Assembly: GCA_021397845.1 (NCBI GenBank)
Contig: CM038053.1
Coordinates: forward strand, 89,527,157 to 89,591,156
Reading direction: 5' to 3'
Source: Areca catechu
Lineage: Eukaryota; Streptophyta; Magnoliopsida; Arecales; Arecaceae
Length of the DNA: 64,000 nucleotides
Shown: positions 10,935 through 21,728 of the stretch, in pieces
How the letters are laid out: each line of letters opens with the position of its first letter
Numbering within the stretch: the first letter of the stretch is position 1
Notes under the pieces: model-generated
Databases searched by the model: none
What the model was told of the DNA's origin: nothing
Seen by the model: only the letters and a program-made list of their open reading frames with translations
Translations under genes and position numbers: made by a program

Positions 10935-11854
10935 GGGTTCAGGGAGATGGTGGATGAGATGGGACTCCTGATCTAATGCTCATGCAAGACTCGATCAAAC
11001 CGACTATAGCTGACTAGGCCTAGAGTCCAAAACTGGATGCTCAATCAAGGTGGCAAACTAGTCTATAGTAACCCTATACTCAGCCAGGCAGGTGTAAAGG
11101 GAGTGTTAGGTCCCTGATTGCCAATCCTAGATACCAATCAGAGATTGGCCAGGTAGGCGGACCAGCACACAAGCCCTTCGGGATTGAATTCCTGAACCAC
11201 CATTCTAGACACTAAGCACAAGGCACACATAGGTTAGCTTGACACAATGATCTGACACTTAGCCCGGACCTGACTAGTTGGTGTCCCTAGCCTAGTAGGG
11301 CAAACTAAGTCTAATCGATTTTAGGTTAAGGCTTGGGGCAGAATGCAAGGGATGTGGTTTTAGGCTAAGGAGAGGTGATCAAATCCTCCCCCCATCTGAT
11401 ATAGCAAGAGAGCCCTTAAAAGTAAATTATGCAATGATGGCAGGCAGATGAGGATGCAAATTAGGGTTTAGATATTTTTTTTGGTAATTATGGAGAATAT
11501 ATATTTTTTTTTTATTTTGGTATTTTCTTAAATAGAAGAAAACTTGCAAATTATGGCCTAATATGCTGGAAATATACTAAAATTAAAAGATATGCAAAGA
11601 TGCTAAACAAAACCCTAAAACTTCCAAACTTGTCTTGCTGAAAAAATAGAGCCAAAAATTTACAAGCTACTTTTCGGCATGCAAAATATTCACAAGACAA
11701 AATAAAATCTACAAAAATTCTAAGAATTATTGTGAATTATGGTGAATCCAGTAAAATAAGTTTTAGAATTTTTGGAGTTTTGGTCAGGGAGAAATAATCT
11801 AAATAATAGAGTATATACAGACTAAAAAATTGCAGAAAACAAGCCCTAATCTAA
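10935..11854 (-). other. D leader (5' untranslated region)
   Basis: No ORF. It matches the leader of E (58558-59491) closely, including a run of T-rich sequence near 11470-11525 and a GGTCCCTGATTGCC block near 11110. A tract of this kind between PBS and first ORF usually carries dimerisation and packaging signals; that function is inferred. Confidence 0.6.
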
Positions 11855-11866
11855 GCTCTGATACCA
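11855..11866 (-). promoter_or_regulatory. Primer-binding site of D
   Basis: Minus-strand TGGTATCAGAGC, two bases inside the 5' LTR end, complementary to initiator tRNA-Met. Confidence 0.9.
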
Positions 11867-11868
11867 GA

Positions 11869-13325
11869 TGATGCGGGACTAATATGCATGCAATTCTTTT
11901 TGCATGTTTTATATGTGGGGTTAGGTGATTAATTCTTGAATTTTAGATCAAAATTAGTTGTAGGGAATTTTGTATGAATTTTTGAAGCCAAGCATGCAGA
12001 TTAGAACCTAGAAAAGTACTAAAGAAGGATCGCCGGGGCTGAGAAGCCTCAGTTAGGGCAAGTTCTCCTACAATATAAAGACTGGAGGTAGAGGGTGTGT
12101 ACCTGACAATGTCTGAAGTGCCCGGTGAAGATTGCAGTGAAGGGATCTCTCGTTTCTCGATGGATGCAGCCTGGAAAACCGAGCCAAAGACCCGCGGATA
12201 CCCGGCTTTCTGCTCGGTGGTCCGATTGAGGCTTGGCTGGAGTCGTTGGATTCGTAGGAACTCGAGGACCTACAAACGACCTATCCAGGGTTAGAAAACT
12301 CAGGGAAAATCAAGAAAACAAAGAAAAATTGTAAAAGGAAGAAAGTTTTGGAGGGGGCTGGAAGGATGGTTGGTGGCAGGAAGATGGTTGCAAACACCGG
12401 GAAGAAGAACTCTCAAACCCCTTTATGCACACAGCAGGGTAATCACACAAAACAATAGAAGAACTCAAGGTTTATTCCATATATCAAAATCTTCCTTCAT
12501 ACAAGAGGCTAGGGTCTCTTTAATAGACCCTTAATCTTAGGCCCCAAGTAAGGGTACAATTGAAATTACATAAGAATCCTTTTCCCTCTCAAACCCTAGC
12601 TAGAAAATAAGGAAATATTAGGTAGAAAAAATCCCTAAAAATTCACTTGACTTTGTCAACAATCCAAGGACACCTAGGGGGCATGTTGGGCTTCTAAGAG
12701 CAACAAGGGGCTGGCCCAAAGGGGCTCGGGCGCATGGGTTTGGGCCTCTGGAAGCTAGGATGGTATGGTAGCCAGGTAGCAGGAATATTCCCTGGTATCT
12801 TGCTTCTTAGGGGCTTGGGCTTGGCACCTGGTCTTGATTTTTTGGGCTAGGATGCAGATAGACCTCTAAAATCTTGGATTTCTTGGTCTATGAATATACT
12901 TTGACATCTGGAAGGGAATATGGGCATTTGGAGGGCATTTGCAAGGAATCAGGGTTTTCTGAATTTTCCTCCTAGGGTCTTCAAATCTTCAAGCTGGGTT
13001 GGACTTGGGCTAAACTTTCATGTTTTCAATCTAGTTGGACTTGGTCTTTACTTGTATGATGTGATCTTAAGTCTTCAATTTGCTTGGACAGGACTCAAAA
13101 AGAAATAAAATTAGCTTGACATGAGCTGACTAAAATTATACTGAACTAGCTCAACATGAGCTGACTAGTACAGAACTAAAATAACAACTCAAAAGACTCA
13201 AATAACAACTAAAATGGATTCAAATGGGCTAAGCCCTTATTACAGATGGACTCATAAATTATTGATCAATCCAGAGAGGGCTGAAAAGCCTCTATCTTAT
13301 TCTGGTACCTCTAGTGTCCCCACCA
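11869..13325 (-). repeat. 5' LTR of D
   Basis: Edges are TGATGCGGGACT at 11869 and GTCCCCACCA at 13325. It is followed directly by the TSD cctat and then by the VDD codons of F's RT. Confidence 0.93.
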
Positions 13326-13330
13326 CCTAT

Positions 13331-13690
13331 GTTGATGATATGATCGTCAAAAGCCTTCTCAAAGAAGACCATATCAAAAACCTAGAAGAGTTATTCGGTA
13401 CCCTATGATGCTAGCACATGAAATTGAACCCAATAAAGTGTGCCTTCAGATTAACCTCAGGCATGTAGTTGGGGTTCCTCATTACTAAACGAGGAATCGT
13501 GATGAACCTCGAAAAGATTCAGGCCCTTCGGGATATGAGACACCCTTCTTGCAAGAAGGTGGTACAGTAGCTGACAGGAAGGATCGCCTCCTTGAGCAGA
13601 TTCATTTTCTGGTCGGCTGAAACGTGTCTCCCCTTCTTGAAATTACTCTGACAGCCCTGAGGCTTTGAATGGACAGAGGATTGCCGCCTT
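13331..13690 (+). pseudogene. F reverse transcriptase, C-terminal part (VDD onward)
   Basis: The frame opens with VDDMIVKSLLKEDHIKNLEEL, which completes the YVDD catalytic box interrupted by D, and continues with MKLNP.KCAFRLTSG and LGFLITKRGI. Stops appear near 13407 and 13560. The thumb/connection region follows to about 13690. Confidence 0.85.
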
Positions 13691-14071
13691 GCCTTTGAGG
13701 AATTGAAGAAATATTTGGAGACCCTACCCTTGCTCTCCAAACCTCAAGAAGGAGAGACTATCTATCTCTACCTCTCAGCTATGGATGAAGCTGTCAGTTC
13801 AGTTCTCATCCAAAGTGGGGCAGATGGCCTCCATAAATCGATTTACTACATCAACAAAGTCTTGCACGATGCTGAGACAAGATATTCAAGAATACAAAAG
13901 CTGATTTACTCATTGGTAATTGTAGCAAAGCAATTGCGGCCCTATTTCCATGCCCAAGTCAACTTGGTTCTGACCAACCAGCCTCTCAAAGCTGTTCTCT
14001 GCTATCCTGACACTTCGGGAATAATAGCCAAATGGGCCATTAAGTTGAGTGAGTTTGACATCAGCTTCTAG
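13690..14071 (+). pseudogene. F RNase H 1 (Ty3-type, degenerate)
   Basis: The frame reads FEELKKYLETLPLLSKP, then an LYLSAMDEAVSSVL block, ETRYSRIQKLIYSLV and the LRPYFHAQ..LVLTNQPL block, the order of gypsy RNase H. It ends at a stop at 14071, within the EFDI.F motif. In Tat elements this domain lost its catalytic residues and acts as a connection domain; that is family knowledge. Confidence 0.8.
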
Positions 14072-14674
14072 CCTCGATCGGCTATGAAAGCTCAGGTGCT
14101 GTCAGACTTCTTAGCTAAGTGCACTTGGAAGCCTGAAGATGAGGTACGATCGACCAAAGAGGAAGGAGCCACTTTGAAAGATGTGGAGTCCATCTGGGTA
14201 CTCTATGTAGATGGAGCTTCCAACTTTGCTGGATGTGGAGTAGGCCTCATACTGGCCAAGCAGGATGGCCACACAATGGAGTACACACTCCGATTCTCCT
14301 TCCACTTCTCAAACAATCAGGTCGAGTATGAAGCCCTACTTGCAAGACTTCGAATTGCTGAAAACTTAGGAATCTGAAGACTCCAGATCTTCTTAGATTC
14401 CCAACTGGTGGTAAACCAGGTCAAAGGCAAATTTGAAGCTAGAGATACTATGATGATCCAGTACTTAGAGAAGGTGCGAGCCTTATACTCTCAATTGGAG
14501 TTCTTTGAAATTATCCATGTGCCTCGATCAGAGAATTCCCAGGTGGATGTACTGTCTAGGCTTGCCACCAACACTCTAGAATCCCTCGGTCATACCTTCA
14601 TTGAACATCTTGAAGTTCCAAGCATAGCCAAAGAAGCCTCAAAGGTGCACCAAATAAAGACCGAACCCAGTTGA
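14072..14674 (+). pseudogene. F RNase H 2 (archaeal-type second RNase H)
   Basis: A second RNase H fold follows the first: VLYVDGASN supplies the first Asp, QVEYEALLA the Glu, IFLDSQLVVNQV the next Asp, and NSQVDVLSRLA holds the last conserved Asp. One stop (TGA at 14375) divides it. This duplicated RNase H, acquired in addition to the Ty3 domain, marks the Tat lineage of plant gypsy elements. It would remove RNA from RNA/DNA hybrids and tRNA primers. Confidence 0.85.
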
Positions 14675-14689
14675 ATGGATCACATCCTC

Positions 14690-15880
14690 AAATTCTTGAA
14701 TGAGGGAACATTACCGGAAGATAAGGCAGAGGCCAAGAAGACTCGCTGGATGGCATCTCAGTATGTTACTTTAGATGGGACCCTGTACAAGTGATCATTT
14801 ACTTAACTCTGCTGAAATGTTTAGGGCCATTTGATGCCGACTATGCCTTAAGTGAAGTCCATGAAGGTATATGCAAAGACCATCAGGGGGCAGGTCTTTG
14901 GTGTATAAAATAATATGCCAGGGTAACTATCGGCCCACTATTCAACATGATTCAACTGACTTTGCTCGAAGATGTGACTAGTGCTAGAGGTATGCTAATA
15001 TCCAAAGATAGCTAGCAAGCCAATTGACCTAGCTGGCTACTCCCTGGCCCTTCGCTCAATGGGGTGTGGACATTCTTGGCTTTTTCCCACCAGCTTCTGG
15101 GCAAAAGAAATTTCTCATCGTTGCCATCGACTACTTTACCAAGTGGGTCGAGGCTGAACCACTGGCTCACGTCACGGAAAGGAAAGTCAAAAGTTTCATT
15201 AAAAACTTCATCATATTCTGGTTCGGAATCCCACACACTATGATCACTGACAATGGAAGGCAATTTGACAATCCAAAATTCAAAGACTTTTATGCTCAAT
15301 ACCAAGTGCTCCACAAGCTCACATCTATCGGCCACCCGCAATCTAATGGAGAAGCTGAAGTGATAAATCAGCCAATTCTCCATGGTCTGAAGACCGGACT
15401 GAATGATGCCAATGGGCTTTGGGCCAAAGAACTGAGCTCCATTCTTTGGGCATACAGGACGAACCCCAGAATGGCTACTGGCGAGTCCCCAATCAATGTA
15501 GCATACGGTACCGAAGTAGTCCTCCCCATCGAAGTTACCTTGTAGTCTTTGAGGATTGATAAGTACGAGGAACCCAAAAACTCTGACTGTAGTACAGCAT
15601 ACTTGGATCTACTACAAGGCAACAGACTTCAAGCTCAAATGAAACTGGCAGCATACCAACAAAAAGTTCCCAAGTATTACAACTCTAGGGTGAAAGAGCG
15701 AATCTTTCGCACTGGGGACTTGGTGCTATGAAGAACCGAAGTGTCCAGTCCAATGGAGCAAGGCAAACATTCCCCCAACTGGGAAGGACCCTACCGAATC
15801 AAAGAAATTGTACACCCAAGAATATATCGACTCGAGACCTTGGATGGCATCATGCTACCTCTGCCCTAGAATATACAAAA
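14690..15880 (+). pseudogene. F integrase, broken
   Basis: The catalytic core carries Asp in VDILGFFPP (near 15066), Asp in MITDNGRQF (near 15245) and Glu in NGEAEVINQ (near 15355), with TKWVEAEP and HPQSNGEAE around them, then LWAYRTNPR.ATGESP..(V)AYGTE. The HHCC zinc-binding region upstream (14780-15010) is degraded. Stops at 15543 and 15729 interrupt the C-terminal region. No chromodomain follows, as expected for Tat rather than chromoviruses. Confidence 0.85.
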
Positions 15881-15949
15881 TCTCTGGACGTATTATCAAT
15901 GAACATTCCCATCAAGAAGGACATTCATAAAGGTCCATTCAAGAATGAG

Positions 15950-16330
15950 TCTAGATAGCCCACCTTACCGGTGGTGCAAAAATGGTCTCAGTAGTCTACT
16001 CGACGAAATTGACAAAAAATGCAAAGGTGGGTCTGATCCACTCACCTTATCGGTATGCCCGACGAGCGCAAAGGAAAGCCCAACCAGGATACCTTATGAT
16101 CAACCAAAGGCACAGGGATGGTTCACATAACCTATCCTATGGTGAATCCGAAGATGCGCCGGGGTGGGCCTAAGCAACCTACCTTAACTTCAAAAGATGG
16201 TGTAGGGATGGTTCACATAACCTACATTAGGGTGAATCTGAAAATGAACAGTGGCAGGCCTAATCAACCTACCTTAACTTCAAAAGAAGGCACAAAAATG
16301 ATCTAGATACTGTACCCTATGGAAGATATG
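15950..16330 (+). repeat. Degenerate ~90-bp tandem repeats in F's 3' region
   Basis: GGGATGGTTCACATAACCTA recurs at 16115 and 16205 (period 90), and weaker copies before and after keep the same spacing with shared (A/T)CCTTA(A/T) blocks. Tandem repeats downstream of pol are typical of Tat/Ogre elements and can seed satellites. Confidence 0.75.
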
Positions 16331-16628
16331 AAGACGTGCCGAAGTGAGCCCAAGTTACTCACTCTATCAATCATCGACGCCCCATGGGATGGCTTAATCG
16401 AGCCTGTCCTAATGGCAAATCACAGATGGCCCTACAAGCCCTTCAGTCAGCTATAATGCTGAAGAGTCCACACTTTGTGACATTTTAGAATATATCTCTT
16501 ACAAAAAAAAGGGGGGTATGCTTTCATTCAACGGATGGAACCTTACAGCAAAAAAAAAGAAAAGAAAAAAGAGAAAGTAAGAGAATAAATAATGGAAAGG
16601 ATAATTTAAGGACGAGCTGCTAGCCCCT
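16331..16628 (+). other. F region between tandem repeats and antisense ORF
   Basis: No convincing ORF. It holds an A-run followed by GGGGGG (about 16503-16517), which resembles a polypurine tract although no LTR follows, and an A/G-rich tract to 16590. The last bases (about 16610-16628) are the end of antisense ORF c. Confidence 0.5.
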
Positions 16629-18137
16629 TGATGGGGATCCAGGGCAAGTCCAGGTTCTTTCTCTACTTTTCTTATTTTCCCAAATTTTTTATTTTTTTTA
16701 TTCCCGCTATTCCATCTTTATCCCGATCTTATTCCTGCTTTATTCCTATGATATTCCATCTTCTCTCGTGAGTTTTAAAAAATCTCCCAAACCCTAGCCG
16801 CCGCCCCGCTGCCCCCCAGTCTAGGCTGCCCGACCCCCGGCCGGTCCACCGACCCACCGCTGGTGCTCGTCGGCCCCGCCCTCACCGAAAAGCCGGTTGC
16901 CGCCGCCCATGCCCATTGGAAGACGAACAGACACGAGAGGCATCCGTCCGCCCACGTGCCGCCCTGCATCGCTAACGCCGCTGCCGCGGCCTAAGGCCCG
17001 CCGCCGTTCCCGTGCCGTCGGCTTGCCTGGCCACCAATGGGGCCCTCGCCAGCGCCGACGGCTCCACGGCCCATGGGAAGATGGACAGACGTGTCTGTCC
17101 GTGTAACGCCGTCGCCCTTCGCCTGATGCCACCGCCGTCCACCTGCCGCATCCTGTGCCCACCGCCGGACCAAGACGCGGCCGCCGGAGGCATCATCGGT
17201 GCCCAGGAGTTCCCATGCCATTGGAAGGCCAAACGGCATGCACAGGGCAAGACATGCACCCCTGTGTCGCCTCGCCTGTAGCCTACCGCCAGCCGTCTGC
17301 CACTCGTCATCCGTCGGTCTCGTCCGCAGCATGCTTCCCGGTCGCTGGCCATCCACTGGTGCTCAGTCGGGAGATCAATCCTCCATGGCTGTGAGTTTGA
17401 GTTTGCATGGATTTCAGAGCAGTCAAGTTTCCAGAGCAGCATGCTTTTTAGTGCAGATCATCAAGCAACACGCTTTTAGAGTAGATCAGCACCAATTTTG
17501 ATGCAGCATGATTTTCAATGTAATTTATTTTCCATTTTTTGGTTTACTTGGGGGTTAAGTAAGTGAGGTGGTTTGTTTGTATATAAAGACCCCTCTCCTC
17601 TTGTTTAGACATATTATTTGAAGAATTTTTAGCCACTAGTTCTTGTTTGGTTCTGGGCTGAGGCCCATTTTGCCTTCGTTCCATACTATATGCATTATGG
17701 GTTCAATGGGAGGGGTGAGAACATGCTATGTGCATTATGAGTTTGATCCCTCGGGGCATCTCTGAGAGCCATGCTATGTGCATTATGGGTTCGATGGAGC
17801 ACCTAGTTATCCCTATCCATCTCTTATCCCTTCATGTCCTTTGAAGAGTTGCCCTAGAACGAGAGGTGTGAGAGACCAGCAGTGTGGCATTATGGGTTCG
17901 GCATCTCCCCGTTTGAGTGAGTCCAGGGCCATGAGTTCCAGTTCCAGACTCCCATCCATCCTTCCTTCGCCACCTCCACCAAGAAAATTGAAACCAAAAG
18001 AGATCAGCTATTTTAGGATTTTAGTTTCAGTGTCACCCTAGTCCGGAGGCTTCATAGCCCTCCCACGGTCGTAGTTACTTAGGTGTTTTCCCTTTCCCAA
18101 ATAATAACCTAGGTTACATCGATCCCGTTTCGCATCA
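16629..18137 (+). repeat. 5' LTR of S
   Basis: AT-rich start, a very GC-rich middle (about 16795-17390, CCG-rich), then an AT-rich third with a TATA box, and an end with four scattered copies of a TATGTGCATTATGGGTTCGA word (about 17686-17890). Confidence 0.92.
17580..17588 (+). promoter_or_regulatory. TATA box of the S 5' LTR
   Basis: TATATAAAG followed by a pyrimidine-rich CCCCTCTCCTC stretch, positioned as an LTR promoter about 550 bp before the LTR end. The 3' LTR has the same box. Confidence 0.65.
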
Positions 18138-18221
18138 ATTAGGTATCAGAGCGAGTTGTGGATTAGGGTCTGCTCCATTTTTTGAACTCGATGGAGTCGA
18201 GTTCTTCACAGTCGAGGAGAA
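18138..18221 (+). other. Interior of S: PBS plus polypurine tract only
   Basis: A 3-base gap is followed by AGGTATCAGAGC (18141-18152), a one-mismatch initiator-Met PBS. About 58 bases later GTCGAGGAGAA (18211-18221) abuts the 3' LTR as the plus-strand primer tract. The last ~45 bases resemble the end of B's interior (AACTCGA..AGTTCT..AGGAGAA). Confidence 0.85.
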
Positions 18222-19838
18222 TGATGGGGATCCAGGGCGGGTCCAGGTTCTTTTTCTATTTTTCTTATTTTCTCGAATTTTTATATTTTTCCTATTCCCG
18301 CTATTCAACCTATTCCCGTTATTCCATCTTTATCCCGATCTTGTTCCTGCTTTATTCCTACGTTATTCTATCTTCTCTCATGAGTTTTTAAAAAATCTCC
18401 TAAACCCTAGCTGGTGCCCCATCGCCCCCCAAATCCGGCTTCCTGACCCCCAACCGGCCGTGCGGACTTGCCGCCGGTGCTCACCAGCCCCGCCATCGCT
18501 AGAAAAGCTGGCCACCGCCGCCCACACACGTAGAAAGATGAACGGATGCGCGAGGCATCCGTCCGCCCATGTGCGATCGTGTCGCCCGGTGACACTGCCC
18601 ACCGCCGCCACCGGCCTGCGGCCCACCATCGTTCCCGCTGCCGGCCTGTGGCCCGCCGCCGTTCCCCGGCCGGCCTGCGGCCCGCCACCGTTCCCGCGCC
18701 CGCCGGCTCGCTTGGCCGCGGGAGGGGCCTTCACCGGTGCCTAGTGCCCCACAGCCCGTGGGAAGATGGACGGACGCATCCATCCGTGAGATGCCATTGC
18801 CCGTCGCCTGATGTCGCCGTCGCAGCCCACCTGCCGCCGTCCCACCGCCCCACCGTCCACCAGCCAAGGCCCAACCGCTGGAGGCCTCATCGGCGCCCAG
18901 GAGTTCCCATGCCATGGGAAGGCCAACGGCACGCCCTGCCGTGGCCCCCTATACTGCCTCTCCTGCAGCCCGTCGCCAGCCGTCCGGCGCTCGCCATCCA
19001 CCAGCCCCGTCCGTCACCTACTTCCCGTCGCCGGTCATCCACCGTGCTCAGTTGGGAGATCAATCCTCCACAGTCGTGAGTTTGATATTGCATAGATTTT
19101 GGAGCAATCCAGTTTCCAGAGCAGCATACTTTTCAGTGCAGATCATCAAGCCAATATGCTTCTCTGAGTAGATCAGCACCAATTTTGATGTAGCACGGTT
19201 TTTTGATGTAATTTATATTCTTTTTTGGTTTACTTGGGGGTTAAGTAAGTGAGGTGTTTTGTTTGTCTATATAAAGACCCCCTCTCCTCTTATTTTAGAT
19301 AGATTGTTAGAAGAATATTTAGCCACTGGTTCTGGTTCTGGTTCTGGGCTGAGGCTGTTTTTGCCATCGTTCCCTGCTATGTAAATTATGGGTTTGATGG
19401 GATGTGTAAGAACCCAGCTATGTGCATTATGGGTTTGATCCCTCGGGGCATCTCTAACAGCCCTCCTATGTGCATTACGGGTTCGATGAGAGTACCTTAG
19501 TTATCTCCTATCCCATCTTTTTATCCCCTCATGTCCATTGAGAGTTACCCCAGCGTCGAGAGGTGTGAGAGCCTTGTTTTGTGCATTATGGGTTCGGTGT
19601 CTCCCCGTTTGAATGAGTCCCAGGGCCATGAGTTCCAGTTCCCAGACTCCCATCTCCATTCTTCCTTCACCACCTCTACCAAGAAAATTGAAAACAAAAG
19701 AGATAAGCTATTTTAGGGTTTTAGTTTCTATGTCACCCTAGTCCCTGGAGGCTTCTTAGCACTCCCACGTCCTAGTTTACTTAGGTGTTTTCCCTTTTCC
19801 AAATAACCCAGGTTACATCGAGTCTGTGTTCTGCATCA
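18222..19838 (+). repeat. 3' LTR of S
   Basis: It aligns with 16629-18137. The GC-rich middle (about 18405-19080) is longer than in the 5' LTR because a CGGCCTGCGGCCC-type word is reiterated three to four times near 18612-18690. Four copies of the GTGCATTA(T/C)GGGTT word occur in 19400-19600. Confidence 0.9.
19268..19276 (+). promoter_or_regulatory. TATA box of the S 3' LTR
   Basis: TATATAAAG followed by CCCCCTCTCC, equivalent to 17580-17588. Confidence 0.6.
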
Positions 19839-19927
19839 CCCCTGTCCATGCCGATGGGTGGTGTTAAACCTTTAGGAGGTGCTCGGGGAGGCTCTAGACT
19901 TTCCCTCCGCTTCAGACTCTAACTCCT

Positions 19928-20505
19928 TGATAGGGACCGAGAGTCTATTTTATTTTATTTTATTTGAATCCATTAGTCCTATGTCACTTGAGTCAAAGTG
20001 AGCCAATTGAGTCCTGTAATAAAGTGAGACATCTGAGTCCAGTTGAGTGCACTTAGTCAGGTCTAGTCATTTTTAGTTCAGTCAAGTCCGATCGAGTACA
20101 TTCAAGTTATGTTCAAGAGAAGAGTTCGCAGCCAAGATTCACCAGACTCCCCCAACTAGAGCTGGTCTTCATGCACCTGGGCCCTTTCATGCTACCAAGT
20201 TCGCAAGAGAGAGCTCCAGTCCAAGACAAAGGCCCATTGTTGATAAGGTCCACCAGGATTTCTTGGCCCACAAGTTAGGGTTTCTTAGCCCTCAAGTCAT
20301 GTACCCTGGGGTGAATCTATAAATACCACCTCTCCCCTCTTATATGAAGTATCTTTTTTGTCATGAATACAACTTAAAATTGAAAGTTATTTTGTTTGAG
20401 TTTTTTCTCCGGATTGGAGTGGTGTTACCTGTTCTTAAGTGCAAGCCCTAATCACTTGGTGACTTCTACGCTTGCTAGCGATCCACCGCATCCCATCCCG
20501 CATCA
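19928..20505 (+). repeat. 5' LTR of B
   Basis: Begins TGATAGGGACC and ends CCCGCATCA. A TATAAATA box lies at 20318-20325. Near the start is a run of TTTTA repeats. Confidence 0.92.
20318..20325 (+). promoter_or_regulatory. TATA box of the B 5' LTR
   Basis: TATAAATA followed by CCACCTCTCCCCTC. The matching site in the 3' LTR is at 22122-22129, in identical context. Confidence 0.65.
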
Positions 20506-21728
20506 ACTTGGTAACAGAGCCCAAAGTATTAAGGTTTTTCTTCTTCATTCCCGGCTCCATCTACTTCCTCTCATCCAGATTTCTCCTGTGCAACACTCCT
20601 TCTCAGACCTCGGTAAGCCACCGAGGTCCGTCAATGCCCTGCATCCTCCTCCTTCCCGTGACCCCAACTTCCCATCGTCATCGTCCACCATTACTCGAGC
20701 CATCTCCATTGGACCTCTACCCGTGAAGCCCATCTCCTCCGGCATGTCCGCTCTCCATCACCCCGATCAACGCCTATCAGACAGAACCCCATGCTGTAGA
20801 CTTCCATGTGCGGTCCACCGATCCGGTCACCAGTGTCACCCAATGCAAGATCCCCTCCATCTACTTCGTCCAGACGCTACTGGAACCTTGCTGCAAAGCA
20901 CCCCCATGAAGATCCATCTCCATCAGTACCTACCCCTGCCTCCTCCTCCCATCGGTCCGATCTGGCCCCTTCGACCATGCCGGCACCCTCCCGCTGTCGA
21001 TGACGCTGACGCACCCCGTCTTTGCCCTGCTCCCCGTTGACCACACACCCTACCTCTATCCGCAACCAAAAACATCCAACGATGAAGCTGGACTCCTTTG
21101 GATGCACACCCAGGACAAACTTGCATCCTTTTCCCGATCAGAGAGACTGGCCGAGACACTCACCATGCTTGCCTTCTCCTTGTCCATGCCACCATCCTCC
21201 GCTTGGAGTCATCCACAGCCGGCTAGCAGCCACCGTTCGTGTAGTCTTACAGTGCTGTAGATCCGTGCGACACCCTTCCCACCAGAACTCCTCCTCGCTG
21301 CCTTCGCCAGCCGCCTCCACCATGACCACTACCGACCGAGCCGCCATCTCCACCCCAGCAGCACCACCTGCAAAGCTCGCCGGACTTCCCTCCCCCTCCG
21401 CGAGCCTCCCTTGTTTTCTGGTGTTGGTTCATGGAGAAAGATGCTCCAGAGCATGAACATGAAGGCAAATGCCCTTCATTGTTGTTGACTTCAACATGCA
21501 CGATTTCTAGAGCAGCATGATTTCCAGAGTAGCATTAATTTTAGCACCGCATGGCTTCCAGAGTTGCATTGGTTTTAGAGCTGAGATGATTAAAAAAATG
21601 AAAATATAAAAAAATGAAAAAAAATAAATAAAAGTGAAGAACCTAGCCTTTTTGTGATTGGTTCTGGTTCCATCAAACCCCCGCTCACCCAAACTCGACA
21701 GTGTCAAGTTCTCCCCACTGCAGGAGAA
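20506..21728 (+). other. Non-coding interior of B
   Basis: PBS TGGTAACAGAGC is at 20509-20520 (one mismatch to the Met PBS). The rest is C-rich, with several unrelated open frames on both strands rich in Pro, Ser and His that share no recognised motif. The end is GCAGGAGAA (21720-21728), the polypurine tract. A captured host sequence is possible, but I cannot name one. Confidence 0.7.

Larger units (their letters stand above)
6895..13325 (-). mobile_element. Element D: non-autonomous chromovirus-type LTR retrotransposon inserted in F's RT
   Basis: Perfect TSD cctat (6890-6894 and 13326-13330). The LTRs (1447 and 1457 bp) flank 3.5 kb that holds, on the minus strand, a PBS, a ~930-bp leader, a gag-like ORF with tandem repeats, a ~350-bp spacer and a chromodomain tail running into the 3' LTR. 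I see no protease, RT, RNase H or integrase core. The two LTRs differ at about 14 places in the first ~280 bp, so D is older than E but younger than F. Confidence 0.93.
16629..19838 (+). mobile_element. Element S: minimal LTR retrotransposon, two 1.5-1.6-kb LTRs around 84 bp
   Basis: Perfect TSD cccct (16624-16628 and 19839-19843). The LTRs (1509 and 1617 bp) begin TGATGGGGATCC and end GCATCA. The 84-bp interior (18138-18221) holds only a PBS and a purine-rich tract. There is no coding capacity inside, so movement depends on another element's proteins. The host sequence, antisense ORF c of F, joins across the insertion. The LTRs differ at many sites, so the insertion is not recent. Confidence 0.92.

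Noticed and set aside
11600..11860. AAACCCTAA words as telomeric repeats
   Set aside because: They are isolated single copies, common in these leaders, not an array.
16501..16517. A-run plus GGGGGG as the true polypurine tract of F
   Set aside because: No LTR follows; the LTR matching the 5' copy starts at 37559, after another purine tract.
16821..19079. Many overlapping Arg/Pro/Gly-rich frames on both strands in the S LTRs
   Set aside because: They arise from very high GC content; frames differ between the two LTRs and no domain is recognisable.
20396..21456. Pro/Ser-rich frames in and around the B interior
   Set aside because: They start in the LTR, overlap each other on both strands and have no counterpart of known function.
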